A stretch of DNA of 64,000 nt, taken from positions 2,480,001-2,544,000 of the forward strand of contig NC_089185.1 of assembly GCF_947507565.1 (NCBI RefSeq), read 5' to 3'. Positions 31,201-45,322 of this stretch are shown here, piece by piece. Each line of letters starts with the position of its first letter. Position 1 is the stretch's first letter. The translations under genes and the position numbers were made by a program. Source of the DNA: Oscarella lobularis. Taxonomy: Eukaryota; Porifera; Homoscleromorpha; Homosclerophorida; Oscarellidae. The notes beneath the pieces are model-generated. The model saw only the letters and a list, made by a program, of their open reading frames with translations. It was not told the origin of the DNA and ran no database searches.

Positions 31201-34200
31201 GCTTTCCGACCAATCAAAGCCGCTACAGTCATGATTTGTACGGACTAGCTTATTCTTCTTGCCGGCGAATCGGGTACAACTATGGATACTATTATCCACA
31301 GGTATGGTTTCCCCAACTGGACACGCCTGTCATAGCAAAGGTTAGCTGTCCCCTACGCGGTCTTACTACTGATCCGGATGATTGCAGTTTCGTGGCTGGT
31401 CGGTATACGCCTGCGCTCCACTGTCTTTCTCGTGTGATTGTACTGTGTAGCCCACTCCGCGTTCACGCAGAAATTAGTGCCCTTGCTCGAAAGTCAGAGG
31501 GCAGATGGGCTGGTATTCGATTTTCACCCACGTCGTCTATTTCTATGTCTGGAAATAATTCTCACACGTTGCCGTCGTCGTCGCTGTTTCACACTGTCAT
31601 TCAAAATTCTGGACATTCGACCATAAAAAGCGTTCCTGCCGTAAAATCGATTTTTCGGTCACCAAAATTCGTGAACTTGACTATAACAGACTGTGCTTCT
31701 ACTGGATTAATGTTGGAGTATCTCCACGAAAAGACAACCATTTCTGGAGTTGCAGTGGAAAACGGAGGAGGAGACGGAATATCTGTCAGGGGTGTAAACC
31801 GTCAAAGTGTGACGTACCGGGATGTTACGATCAGAAACGTTACGGGCGCGGGAGTGCGTTCATACACGACTCGCGTAGCTCCATATTATCTGACGAATTA
31901 TCGTTCAATCTGCTCGTCTCCACCTTCTCTGTATGTTGATCAAGAGAACGGAACTTACATTGGATTGCATCCTGATGATCATATCGCCGGAAAAACCTGC
32001 TCCGTTGTACTACGTGGACCTCCCAACACATTTCTTTTCGTGACTGTTTCTTTCGTTCAGCTTCTTGCTGACGATGAACTCGTCATACTAAATGGGCCTA
32101 ATAAAGCTTCACGGTCTCTTGTTACCTACAAAGGGGTCGTCAGTACTGACTACTATCGCACGGATATCTCAGATAGCAGTTCCGTTTACGTTGAATTCAC
32201 AAGTGGAGGACAAAATAGAACTTCGCGATTTTCTCTGCATGCGGTCGCCTTGTCTACAGTGAATACGTTCAGATATAGAAAGTATTCTCTGGGCTACGTC
32301 CAAGTTCTTGACAGCAATGTTTTTTCCGCGAAATATGGTGTTCACGTAACCGGTGGATATTACGCGGCGGAGAACGTTTCTATAACAAACCTAAAGAGTG
32401 AGAATTGCTCATCCTACGGAATTTACATCTATTATACTCATGGTATTCTTTCCATAACTAACAGTGTCATTCGTAACTCTATTGACGGAATACGAACGGC
32501 TTTAACTCGAGGAAGCGTTCAAATTGTAAGCAACGAAGTGACCGGAAGTGCAGATGCGGGAATCCGAATTCACGATGACTGTAGGTCCTTTCTATTTACT
32601 ACGTCGATCGTTCAATCTAATCTTTTCTTGCAAACGCGGAAAACTGGCGTCAATGTCTACCTTGGATCTCATTATGCAGGATGCAAATGGAAGATCATGA
32701 ATAATTTATTTGATGGTAACGAAAATGGTTTATTGTTGTCGTCATTTGCCAATGTGTATCTCTACTACGACGTGACTATTGCAGAAAACACATTCCAAAA
32801 TCACAAAGGAAAGGCACTTGAGTTTGAAGAATTTGTTAATGCGTATGCTCGCATTGAGAGCAACACATTTGCTACAAACTTTGGCGAATCAATTTATTTG
32901 CGAGGCCGTACTCCTGCCACAAGCGTAGCACGTAATGTGTTTTTTAGCAATGGCGGAAAATACGTTGTCGTGCTGTCGCCATTTAATTTCACGCAATCGC
33001 CCTTTGTTTTTGAAAATAATACACTCGTGGGAAATGTTATCAATTCTGCCGAAATACGCCCCAGTGGTTTGGGCTGCCCGGCTGTTGTTGCCCTTTTGAC
33101 TTCTTCTCAAGCGGTCATTCGCGGAAATGAATTCAACAATCCTGAATCTCGGTTTGATCTTAGCATTCACCTACCTGTTCAAAGTTCTAGTGAGCTGACA
33201 GTGGACGTTCGCAGCAACTACTGGGGTGCAACTTCAGAGGCCGCAATTCGTGACCGTATCTGTGATTTTGGGCAGATTTCGCGGCTTGCTTCTGCAGATT
33301 TCATTCCATATTTAATGTCGGCAAATGGATCTGCTGTTTCCGCCAACGTGTCACTGGAGAAATCTATTTTGAGGCCTCAGAGACTCCTTCGCGGCCGAGT
33401 GGTTGCGGATACTGTGATTCCTCTATCTGGAAGTCCTTTTACAGTTGCTGGAGATATCTCTGTTCTCCCCGGAAAAACTTTGACGATAGAAGCTGGCACC
33501 GAAATCCGATTTTCCGCAAACACCGGAATACTTGTCGAAGGTCGCCTGGTAGCTCGAGGAACAGAGAATCAGCCAATTCGATTCGTAGGCCACGACTTAG
33601 CGATGCCGAAATATAAAAGAAGCGTTCGTCTCTACGGTGGAACGAGCATGAATGAAGGAATTGTCCAAGTCTACTACAACGAGACGTGGGGTGCCGTGTG
33701 TGCTTTACAAGACGAAAGCGACGTTCAGAGCACTAGTCACAACTTCCTATTGTCAAACATCGTCTGCAAGGAGTTAGGATACAAAGGAGCTGTGAAGCAG
33801 CAATCTCAGAATCTCTATTCAAATAAGTCGTACTCTGGTGACGCTTGGATTGAGCATTTACTCTGCCGAGGTTCAGAAACGTCAATACGGAGTTGCATCA
33901 ATTACGTACATGAAAAATCTGCGTGTGCCTTAGGCGCCTTACAGGTAGTGTGCGTCAAAGCTGGATCAACATTTTGGAACGAGCGGTCACCGCTGTACTG
34001 GTCAGGCGTTCGGTTTTCTAAATCGGCGTCGCTGAATGTAAGCCACGTTTTCGTTTCCGGAGCGGGATTTTCAGACGGCGTGAAAATTCCGGCTATTCTA
34101 ACTGTAGGAAGCGCATTGGAGATGAATGACGTGAACGTCGAAGGGAACGCTTGGACCGGTATCAATGTAGTCAATGCGCCCGTGGCCAACCTGAACAGAC

Positions 34201-37200
34201 TCAACGTTTCCTCAAATGAAGGAACAGGGCTCAGGCTGTCGAATACGTTTGAGAGTGCACTCCATGATGTTACAGCGGTTGGAAACGAGGGGCACGGATT
34301 AGCATTGGCTAGAGATGGTTTCTTGCGACCATTCTGGCATTACCCTGTTGAGAAGAAATTGCTTGTAGATGTGTGCACTCAGTCGGGACCAGTTTCTGCC
34401 GAAGAGCCTTTTTACCTGAGATTCGTTCCTCGGCTATCTCGAGTAGCTGCCTACTCTCAAATTTGCACAGTACTTGTTCAGGCAAAGGTGGACTACGTCC
34501 TGTCGTTCAGTATCATGTCTCTTCACTTTCAAAGTAGAAACAGTTACGTGAAAATTGACGGTCAAGACGTGTATAGCTCTTCGGAATTCAAATATCCTGA
34601 TCAAGTTCTTCACCACGTGACGTCGGGCAGTTCAGCGAAAGTATCAATTTATGTCTATATCGATCTTGAAGACTTCCTTTTCAATCCTTGGGCAGACTAC
34701 GCTCTAATTTACGTTCAGCAACATTCCGCAAGTAAGAAATTCGTATCTGAATTTTTAATCTATCTACGCGTATTTCTAATTTGTTTTGACTAGATATCTT
34801 TAACTCGTCGTCACACATTGTCACTAATGGATTTTTCGCCTCTAATTGGATGTCAGGAGTAGCATTCAATTCCAGTCAAAGCGTTTACGATCGCTCAAGT
34901 GTATCTATCTCCTCTTCGACAATTTCGGCCAATTCTTGGAACGGAATCGACGGAAACATGACGAGCGACGATTCGCCGAAGCTTAGTTTTGGGTTTCATG
35001 AAGTCAAAATCCTAAGAAATACGATCACAGGCAACGGTCAATGCAATGCAAGTGCTGGCGGCGTCTCTCTCCGCATCGACCACGTGAACGTGTCAATTCA
35101 GAACAATGGCATCGCCGACAACGTAGGCGGCGCCATTAGCATCAACCTTACTACAAGCAGAAGCGAATCCACGTCAGTGAACGTATTTGATAATCGAATT
35201 GTGAGAAATAGGGAGGGAGACGTAGTCAAGGTTCGCGGATTCTCACTTTCATCAGGCGTCACTGTGAATATAGGCAGTAACACAGTCAATCATAATTCGG
35301 GCGGAATACAGTTCGACACGTTGGCAATTAACAAGACGGCAGCAGTCGTTGCTAAGAACACTTTTTACAACAACACGGGCCGGTTTGTCGTCTCTTGGGA
35401 AACGGGCCAACGCTCATCCGTGTCCGGACAAGAATTTGTCAACAATACGTTATTTTGGAATGTTTGTCAGAAACCGGATTATCGATGGTCCGTCTATGCC
35501 ATTGGAATTGGTCCATCGTACACTGAAAATACTTTCGAAAACCCGTCGAATTCGTACGAATTAGCGTCCGGGCCCGATGCGGGACAGGGTGCTCACAAAG
35601 CAACTGAGAACTGGTGGGGCACCCCTGATAAGAGTGAAGCCGCGAAAAGAGTTAGGGACAAGAGCGATGTGCCTAGTTTGGCGGATGTCGATATTGTGCC
35701 GCTAAAGTCTGTACCACCTTTGAACGCCAACAAAGGTAATTATAAGGAATGAAGCCCCTATATTTTCCGATGTGATTTTTTAAAAGGGTGTCCTTTTGGT
35801 TGGGTGCGGGAAGAGAGTTATCATTTACAGTGCTACTTGTACGTACGAAGTGCTGTTGATTGGAACACTGCGAACGAGTTTTGCAAAGTTGGTAGAACGT
35901 AGACTGCTCTTTATTATGTGTATATTGTGTACTAGGTTCGGCATGCAACCCTCGCATCCAGCCACAGTGCTTCTGTGGACGCTTTTTTGAATGCTCTTGC
36001 TCCTCGAGCTCCGTCGTCTTTATCTAGTTTTGGAAGTTGGTTAGGACTGCGTCGTGATGGAAAACAGGCGTGGTTCTGGTCGGACGGTTCGACGTTGGAT
36101 TACAGAAACTGGATAGGGAAGGCAGGCGGAGAAAACTGTGCGAAGCTTACGTCAAATGGTTGGAACGTCGAAGATTGCAGCTCCCGTCTTCCATTCTACT
36201 GTATCAAGCCCCCAGCTGGTATGAAAGCCTACAGAGACACTTTCCTATATCACTGTTCACTACTTACAACAAATCACTAGAATAGGAGCCTCTCTGCATA
36301 TAGAGCGCGTTCGCAGTTACATGTACGGTTGAGCATTTCACTACATTAAGGGAAATGTTAAGGCGGGTAGCGCTGAAATTAGGCTTTAAACGCTTTTGCC
36401 AACTGGTACAAGAATTTTTTACTATTAGGCCTAGCTTCCTAGTTTTAAAAACTAGAGGTTTCTCTATTGATCAGAGCGTAGACGTAACGAATGCATGGAC
36501 TAATTTATAGTATGTTTCAACCTGTTGTTTGCATTCACACAGATGGATGTCCCAACTCTTGCTCACAACGCGGAAGATGCGTAAAAGGGAATTGCTTATG
36601 TTTCTATGGATGGAAAGGCAGTGACGATTGCAGCGCCTTTGATTGTAGCAACGTAAACAACTGCTCAGGGCGCGGAGAGTGCGTTGGGCCGAACCAATGT
36701 CGCTGTCGTGTTGGCTGGAAGGCACGTGTATAGACTAAGTACATTGAATGCGTTTATGTTTTCGGTTTACAGGGTCGAGCATGCACTACAACGTATTGCA
36801 ATTTGTATGCGACGTGTCATTCGTGCACTCGGCAGCCGGGCTGCGGTTGGTGCGATTCTCAGCAAAAATGCCTTCCTGGCTTGGGAGTCGGTTCAGACAC
36901 GGAAGAGTGCGAATCGTGGTTTTACTATGGCTGCTTTGCTCCTAGTCGGATGAGCAATTGTTCCGAGCGAATTAGGGTATAGGCACTCTGCTAGATCATG
37001 CATGCATGCATGCATCTCTATTCTATTTTAATATTTAGGGAGTGAATTGCTCGGAGCTTTGTGGGAAGAGGGCGAGTAACGAAACTGAGCAGCATTGCTA
37101 CGACATAGACCGCTGCTATTTTAACAACACGGCAAGTTACTTTTGGTATCTACGCTTGTCGACTTTTTCATCTCTTTACCTTTAGTCTTGCAGCGGCTGG

Positions 37201-40200
37201 AACGAGTCTTTGTGCCCTTACGGGCGAGTGACGCCTAACTACGGACTTGGTGCTCAGGCTCCTAAAATTCCAAGCCATCTTCCCAACGGAAAGCCAAGCA
37301 TTCGAGGCAGGAGATCGCCATTGGGTGATTCGTCAGGCTCTGGTCGCCGTAAGAAGTTCGTCGACCTACACCGTGACGTGCGCGTTGTCAATCCATCAAC
37401 ATCAAGAATTTATCGTCTTCTAGCCGCGGAGGACTTCAACTACTACGTTGTTAAGCCTCCTCTGGAAAAGATCTTTGTTGGGCAAATTCTCGCCAGTCGT
37501 CAAAGTGGAGGCGTTCTTGACAAGGTTTTGGCTACGTCGACATTCGGGCAGTATCAATTCGTCAAGGCAAATCCGGCGAAATTGGAGGAAGTTTTCATGT
37601 ATGTAGACTTCATCGACTCTGTTACTTTGGAAGACGTTTACGACGAAGCAGCGGTTGAACTCATTCCCAACGTTGGCGCTTTTCAGTCGTCCGATCTTCC
37701 GGGCGCTCTGCAAATGGCAATCGTTTCTCCATCGACGTCAATATACAAGTGCAAGCGTTCGGCTAAGGATGGTCGAATAGTGATAGCTGCGCGTAAGAAC
37801 CAAGCGTCGGCTTTGACGACTTTGACTTTGGGTATTGTAAGTCATGCGACGAGCGGCTTCTTGGAGCAAGTGACGGCGATCCACGCTGCCGGGTTACATA
37901 CAATTGTTCACACTACATTGGCGATCTGTTCAAATTCGTTATCCTTCATCAAATTGGAAGTCAGTGAACGAAACGTGCCTCAGACAATTGTCTCTCCATC
38001 TATGACAGGTGTGGATGGCAATGGTCTCGATGGAATTGTCATATATGAGAATGTTTTGCCTTCTGGTCTTGACTTGTCCGTTGGAGACGTAATTGTGGGC
38101 CGTCCCAGTGGCCCCGTGGCCGGTTACGTCGTCGACTACTACAATTCCTACGATGACGTCGTGACGTTTATTGAATTGGATTACGCCAGCGGAGTAGGGG
38201 TTGCGCCTTGCGCAAGCGGCAGAGCTTCGCGGTGGTGCGACGTGACGAAAGGCACGCTTTTCTATCACGAAATCATAAAGCTTGGAGTAAGTTCTTTAGA
38301 GGGTTTCCGTTTGTCTATCAAGACGTTCTTGATCTTTCAGGATGCGACGTCGAATACCGTGGTCAACTACTCGCCGCAGATTCAAATGACGTTTCGCTCG
38401 AATCATACGTCACCGTTTGTATCGAAGCTTGGGTTTGTGTTTGATGGCTCAATAACGATTGGCAGTCAGACAAACCTTTCTTTGTCAGCAAAAGATTTGT
38501 AAGTAGCATGATACAGCTAAGGCCGTTAATGATCAGTATTTACTTTAGAAATGGAGTTCTTTACGGTCAGACACACGGTAATGATCATCAGCAGCTTTTC
38601 TGCATTGATATCGGGCCAACTTGCATTCGTGGTAAATTGACCGTTTCAGTGGAATACATGTTTCACTTGGATTACAACGTGAGATTGGTAGTCAATTGAT
38701 TGGCTTGTAACTGATCGGTGCTCCGCCTCCTTAGTTGGCCAAACACGGAGCAGAGTTCTTGTTTGCGTACGAAGCAGAGTCTCGAGGAAGTCTACGTGTG
38801 GGCAGCATATGGAGAAATGGCGTTGGCTTAGAGTACATAAAACAGGTTCGTGCATACCGTATGAAGGAGTTGTGCGTTTAGAATTGTACACTTCGTTTCA
38901 GGCCGACTTCCACTCAATTCAGAAACTCATCCGTCATCCTCATCAATCTTCAAGTTTCGAGTCGTCTGTTGTCCCGACGTTCGCAATTGAATGGCCAATG
39001 TCACACAAGACGGAGCCCTACGTTAAATCTGCCATTCCGGATTTTGTGAAACTGGCTCTTTCGTCGCCCAGCGCTCCTTTTTCGGAATCGAAATTCTTTT
39101 TGGAAATAATCCCTGCCCTACGAGGGCACTTCGTAACGAAACGGTGCTACGAGGGATGCGATTTTGGCAAGGTTAGTATTTGTTTACTTTACCTAATTGA
39201 AGTGACGATTAGCTGCCGCCTGTAGAAACTACTGGCGTCCTTGTTATCAGGCGTCCACGAAGTGGAAGTCTATTCATCCGTCGATCTGCTGTTCTTTGAC
39301 ACCAGTCGCATCTACAAGTGGCAAAGTGCCGATTTCGTGAACGTCATATCAGGCCTTTGTTTGCCAGTTGATGACGAAAGTGATTGTTCCTGTCAGTGTC
39401 CATTTGAAGGCAAATGTAGTGATGACGGAAAAGGGGTCAAAATCTGCCAAGCGTGTGACTGTGGTGGACTTCCTGGCTGTCACTGTCGTCCTCCGTGTCC
39501 GAACGGGACAGTTGAAGCGTCGAACCCGTCTTCTTCCGTTGCTCAACCGGAATGCTTATGCCAGTGCGCCGATTTGAGACACGCATCAGTTGGAGCTGAC
39601 GGAAAGTGCCAGGTATAGTAACGAGAAGCTCTTGCGCACAGTCCGAATTTCCACCGTGCATTATCTGAAACTTTCCAAGCACGCTCGTTCTTCGTTTAAT
39701 GCCGATTCCCTCTAAATAATTATTTGTTTTGTAGTGTGGTTGTACGTGCGCCGATGGCAGCCGGAGCGTTATTGGTCCAAACGGAACGTGCGAGTGTGCG
39801 TGCAAGTGCAGAAACTGCATGGATTCTTTTCTTGGTCCAAGTGGCTGCCTCTGTTCAGAAGACAGGTGCATAGACGAATAGCCTATGGTTCTAACGTCTG
39901 ATGCGTTTTCTCGCAGATGTCCTACATGTCGGGAAGGCCTTGAAGCGGTTTGGCAAGACTGCACCTGCAGCTGCCAATCAAAACATGGCCGCGGCGGTTT
40001 GCCACCTGTCTGCTCCGAAGGATGGACAGGCCCGTATTGCGACATACCCGATTGCTGTCCTTTGCCGTGTACGACATTAGTCTTTTAATAACTTTAGTTC
40101 ATTGTGTTTTTGGCAGTTTGCTCTTTCAACGGCGTTTGCGTCAATCCGGCCGGGAATGAAATCGACAGAAAGCCGTATTGCCTGTGCAACTCGCCACCGT

Positions 40201-43200
40201 GGGAAGGCGAATTTTGCCAGATAAACATAAACGCCGCTCGTGGAGATCCTCATATGCAAACTTTGGATGGTGAAAATAATGGCTTCGATTGTGCCACTGA
40301 TCAGTGAAGTTTTTTAGGCTTCAGCTATGATTTTTTTGATATCGGCGAATTCTGGTACTGCAAAAGCGTCTCCAACAATTTTGGAGTTAGTGCGCGCTTC
40401 TATAAATACCAACGTACCTCTCTCACTGGCGCCGTGGCTGTGAAAGCCGGCACGAGCGTTGTCACTGTGTCAACGCTTCACAGTCCTGGACCCAATGACT
40501 TGCCTGTTGTCAGGTAGTTAAGTTTGTTGATGTTCGAGCCACTAATAATTTTTTCGTCTCTATTCCTCTCTTAGGGTAAACGGCTTAGTCACTCGTTTGA
40601 TAGACGGGTTGAAGCTCAATTTGCCTGACGAGAGCGTTCACGTGGAACCGAGTCTTTTCTCTAATGGGACGTCAAAGGAAAAGATCGCTTTGATAGCTTT
40701 TCAATTTTCAAATGGAGTCGGTCTCTCTCTTGACGTTCAGTACAGTCCCGTGATGCAGCGTCAATTTATCAATATTGCGTTTCTTGTGGGCTCCTCTTTT
40801 AAACGAACCACAGAGGGACTCTGTGGCTTTATGGACGGCAACGTCTCAAATGACTTGGTTGGATCAGATGGAGTGATATATCCTAGGGAAAGAGTTCTAG
40901 AGTTTGCGAAATCCTGTACTCTCTCTAAATTTCTTATCGGTTTTATAACTTGATGTTCTTTAATAGGGAAAATTTCACAAACGTTTGATGGGTCTGGCCT
41001 AAACGGAACATGGTCGTGGAATCATTCCAATTTTCACAAGGATGACATGATGGACTCATCGTACACTGACCCATTGTTTGTTCCTGTTTACACTATCAAG
41101 GATATCGACTCGTCTACTACGACGGTATTTTGTCTGTGCAGAAACGCGTCTGACATAACGTCATTTTTTTGCAGATGGCCGAAGATTTGTGCAAGCAGAA
41201 GGGCTTGAACGGAGTTCGTTTGACCGAATGCATCTTCGACGTGGCCATTACAAACGACACGTCTCTAGCAGAACAGGAAGACTATCAAACAGGTGATCCT
41301 TTTTGAGTAAAGCTCTAAATTATCGAATGCACGTTGTGAGCATAGGTTGTCCTACTCGTTGTTCTGGCAAAGGGCGATGCGCGAACACGACTTGTATATG
41401 TGTACCCGGCTGGTCTGGAGATGACTGCAGTCAAGGCATGAATCGAGTATGAGGTCAAAGCTACAAAGTTGATTTGATCTTTTTTGCAGGATCTTGCAGC
41501 AACTGCAGCATTAATGGAGACTGCGTATCCGGATTTTGTCAATGTCATTTTGGCTGGGACGGACCTCTTTGCGACGAACCTGGTAAAAAAATATTTTAAA
41601 TTATTACTGAATTTCTCATTCCTCTTACAGCCACATGCTATGACGTTGACAATTGCACTAATTCATCTCAAGGTCTCTGCAAGTCTCGCAACGTTTGTCA
41701 GTGCTCAGCTGGATTTACTGGCTCTAGCTGCAGCGAAGTGGCAAACTGTACTCTCCTCCGAGACTGCTTTCACCACGGAGTCTGCGTCGATCACAACAAG
41801 TGTAAATGTGACGTCGGCTGGGCGGGAGTCGACTGCTCTAAACTCTCGTGCGAATCCGTTGGGTACTGCAGCAATCGCGGCTCGTGCGTTGGCTACGATG
41901 TTTGCAAGTGCGACGAAGGATGGAGCGGATCGAGCTGCGCTATTCCTTCGTGCACAAATCGCGGCAACTGTTCGGGCAACGGCGAGTGCTCGGCACCGAA
42001 CACTTGCGACTGCTACGCTGGTTTCTCTGGACAAGATTGCGAGATACCCAATCACTGTCCTGAGCTGAATGACTGCTCAGGAAATGGCGTTTGCCAGAGT
42101 CAAAATAAAAGGAAATACTGCCTCTGCTACTCTGGTTACGAGGGAGAAAATTGCAGTTTGACGTCGTGCAAGGGACAAAAAGATTGTTCTGGAAGAGGCG
42201 TCTGTGTTGAACTGGACTTGTGTGAGTGCTTCTACGGCTACACTGGACCTGACTGCAGCGAATATTCTTGCGAAAAGCGAAACTTCTGTTCAGGTACAGT
42301 TGAATGTTGCTGCATCGTTTTATTTTTTCAAGCGCTTGTTTGTTTGTTTGTATTAGGTCACGGTCGCTGTCTTAGATTTGATATCTGCACTTGTGATGCT
42401 AAATGGAGTGGACTCGATTGCAGCGTTCCGGATTGTACAGGAGTAAATAACTGTGGAAATGCGTCTACTGGCGTATGCGTTGGACCGGACACGTGTGATT
42501 GCACACAAGGTTATGACGGTGACAGGTGTGACCAGTTGGCAGGAATTAACCTTCATTCGCCACACTTCAATTCATCCTCGCTTCACTTTTATGTATCTGT
42601 GTCAGCTGCTGTTGGTCATCGTGTCGCTGCTGTGCCTGCAGAAGATTCGGACATGGGAAGAAACGGTCGAATGACGTACAGTCTGACAAGCTCGACGGGG
42701 CATCATGCTTTCTTCAAAGTTGACGCCCAAACGGGAGAAATTTTTACTACAGCAATACTTGATGGACACTTGGGGTCTGAGCTGCATATTATTTTGGTGG
42801 CATCTGACGGAGGCGCTCCATCACTGTCGGGATCAGTAGATGTCTCTGTCAAAGTCATCTCGCCCAATTTGCACTGTCCCGTTTTCTTGGGATTACCTTT
42901 GTCAATTGAAATTGAAGAAGCGGTGGCAGTACCGGGGTCATTAATCCTTAAACTGAATGCAACTGATACGGATTCTGACGCTTCTCCAAATGGAGTAATA
43001 GAATATTCACTGCAGCCAGATTCGTCTGATGTTTTCCATATCAACTCCAGCTCAGGATCTGTCACTTTATTGGATCATCTTACCCTGGAGAGCTACGTCT
43101 TTAATGTCATCGCGTCTGATAAAGGTCAGCCACCGTGCAGCACGAAAGGAAGCATAAGTGTCGGCGTTCGTTTGTCGAACCGCGCACCATCTTGCATATC

Positions 43201-45322
43201 TCCTGTCCTGATTGCTTCGGTTCCGTACACGACTCCTCCGGGTTCTGTGCTTTTCAGTTTGGAAGCAATCGATCTTGACAATGGCACAAATGGGCAACTT
43301 AACTACACGCTAACAAATTTTCATTCGTCTGTCCTTCAGCGTGACCAAGTTTTCCTTCGGATTGACAGCAAAGCAGAAGTCATTCTTGATTCGGCATTAT
43401 CGAAGCCAACCGGTGACGTATTCGACATGGCAACATTTAGTGTAACAGCTCAAGATCGAGCGGTTGAGCCGAAGTCGTGCAATTTCGATTTGACTCTCAC
43501 GGTTTTTCACGAGTTTACATTCGCTCATTCTTCCCTCGACGCAAAGATCAACGAAAGCGTTCCCATCGGGTTTATCGTTAAGCCTAGTCCGTCTTTGTTT
43601 CTCCGCACCTCCCTTAATTCTAGTACAATCTCCTACAAACTATATAATGCCGAGTTGTTGCCGTACAGTGTTGACGAGAAAACGGGAATCCTGTCGGTGA
43701 TCAAGGCTTTGGACTACGAGCAGGAGAGAGAGCACAATGTCACTATCATTGCTGTTACAACAGAGGTGCCTGGAGCTCTAGCTGTAGCGAATATTCAAAT
43801 TAAAGTTATCAATGTCAACGACAACGCGCCAAAATTTCCCCAAAGTCGATATTTTGCTACTGTTGACGAACTGGCACAAGGTGGCGAATTGATTTTGAGA
43901 CTGAGTGCGACAGATCTTGATTCGGGTTTTAATCGAAGTGCAATCGGATACGAAATGCTTTCTATTAGTCCTAGCAGTTCTCGAGACACGTTTGACTTTC
44001 GTTTGATTTCCGACGCAATTGGAATCTATTTGTCACATGATGCCGTCATCAACTACCAGATTTTGTCAAAGTTCACGATTGTCATGCAAGCTTGGGACAA
44101 GGAACTTCCGAGACTTTCTAGCAAAGCCACTGTTGTCGTTACTGTCAAAGAAGCAGCTAATGCTAAGAAGCCAGTGTTTTTTCAACGTCATTATCGCGCA
44201 GAATTGAATGAGAATTCGCCGTATGGATTCAGCGTCATGCAAGTCGTCGCTCTTGTCAACGGTCTGCCTAGCAACGACGTCAAGTACGCCATACAAAAGC
44301 AAACTCTCAATCCTGGTTTGGGTTCTTCGGTTTGCTTGGAAATAACTCCACGAGGAGTTATTCAAGTTGCAAACTCTTCTCAAATCGATTACGAAACTAT
44401 TCGAGAAATTGATTTGACTATTCAGGCGAGGGTTGATCAGCCTGTTCTACGTACGTCAGAGGCAAGCGTTCTTGTTTCAATTCTGGACGTCAACGACAAC
44501 AGTCCAGTGTTTGAAGAGATGGAGTACAATGTTTCCATTCCTCTAGATTATCCCGAAGGTCAAGTTTTTCTCGACATAACGGCGTCTGATAGCGACTCAG
44601 GTCAGATTAGGTGTCATGCATGCAGCAGCACTGTGGCTACTGTAAATCTATTTTGTAGGAACCAACGGGGAAATTGTGTACAGCTTGGTTAGCAGCGGAA
44701 ATCAGAAAAGTATCTGTGAAATCAACCCCTTGTCCGGAACACTGTTTCTGAGCAAAGAGTTGGACTGGTCATCTTACGGCACGCACAAGTTTACTGCTAC
44801 TGCTACTGACAATGGTACTCCTCGGTTGTCAGGATCTTCGACGATTTATCTCAACGTAACTTGCCCGTCTTCATCGCCTAACTGCTCCGAAATGTCTAGC
44901 TCAGGTGGCAGCTCAGGTATGGTTATTACTGCATGCACGATATGATTAAGATGGCAAAGTCGCTTTCTTTGTTAATTAAAGTACCGTTGGCATACATTAT
45001 TGGAGGAGCCGGCGGCTTTGTGATATTGCTTATCATCATTTCTGTTGCGGTTTTCTTAGTGAAAGGACGAAAACGCGAGAAAGACCGCGGGTATGCATGC
45101 ATGCACGGATCTGCCATCGCCCAAAGAATTTTATTTACTATAAATTTTAGTGCATATACTCCGACCTTGAATCAACCGGCGGAAAATCCAAAGGAGATTT
45201 CTTCAGAATTTTCCAACCCGGTGTTTGCAGGGGAAGAGGTGAGTAGTGATCCTGTCGCCGTGACGTTTCCGTCCAAAGGCTTGCCAGAAGGAAAGTCCGT
45301 CGCGAAAAGCGAAAGTCAATGA
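28285..45322 (+). CDS. Giant adhesion protein: Bark/Anakonda-like triple repeat fused to VWD-EGF-cadherin
   Basis: My 28-exon chain (28285-28348, 28414-34731, 34794-35735, 35787-35887, 35936-36218, 36543-36727, 36773-36976, 37039-37131, 37186-38286 and so on to 44982-45090, 45151-45322) keeps frame for about 5,070 residues. A signal peptide ([14 protein letters not shown]) is followed by three blocks, each with a right-handed beta-helix and an SRCR domain (first: [20 protein letters not shown]). CUB domains are seen in blocks two and three. Then come a C-type lectin domain (35787-36218), EGF, PSI ([19 protein letters not shown]), a long unassigned segment (37186-39171), Cys-rich repeats, VWD ([20 protein letters not shown]), about 10 EGF repeats, about six cadherin repeats (DVNDNSPVF), one transmembrane helix (44990-45055) and a tail of about 65 residues. 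Junctions are mostly phase 1 or 0. Two introns (37132-37185, 41436-41489) need GC donors. Likely an epithelial cell-contact protein. Confidence 0.82.

Noticed and set aside
28285-34731. Bacterial-type pectate-lyase or surface beta-helix protein from contamination
   Set aside because: SRCR and CUB domains, spliced leader exon and phase-1 introns show an animal gene.
36722-36772. A third GC-AG intron in the giant gene
   Set aside because: A GT donor six bases downstream (CGT|GTATAG) also keeps the frame, so a GC donor is not required.
41484-42068. 194-codon frame at the EGF exons
   Set aside because: Alternative frame; the overlapping frame with regular EGF cysteines and phase-1 junctions is the real one.
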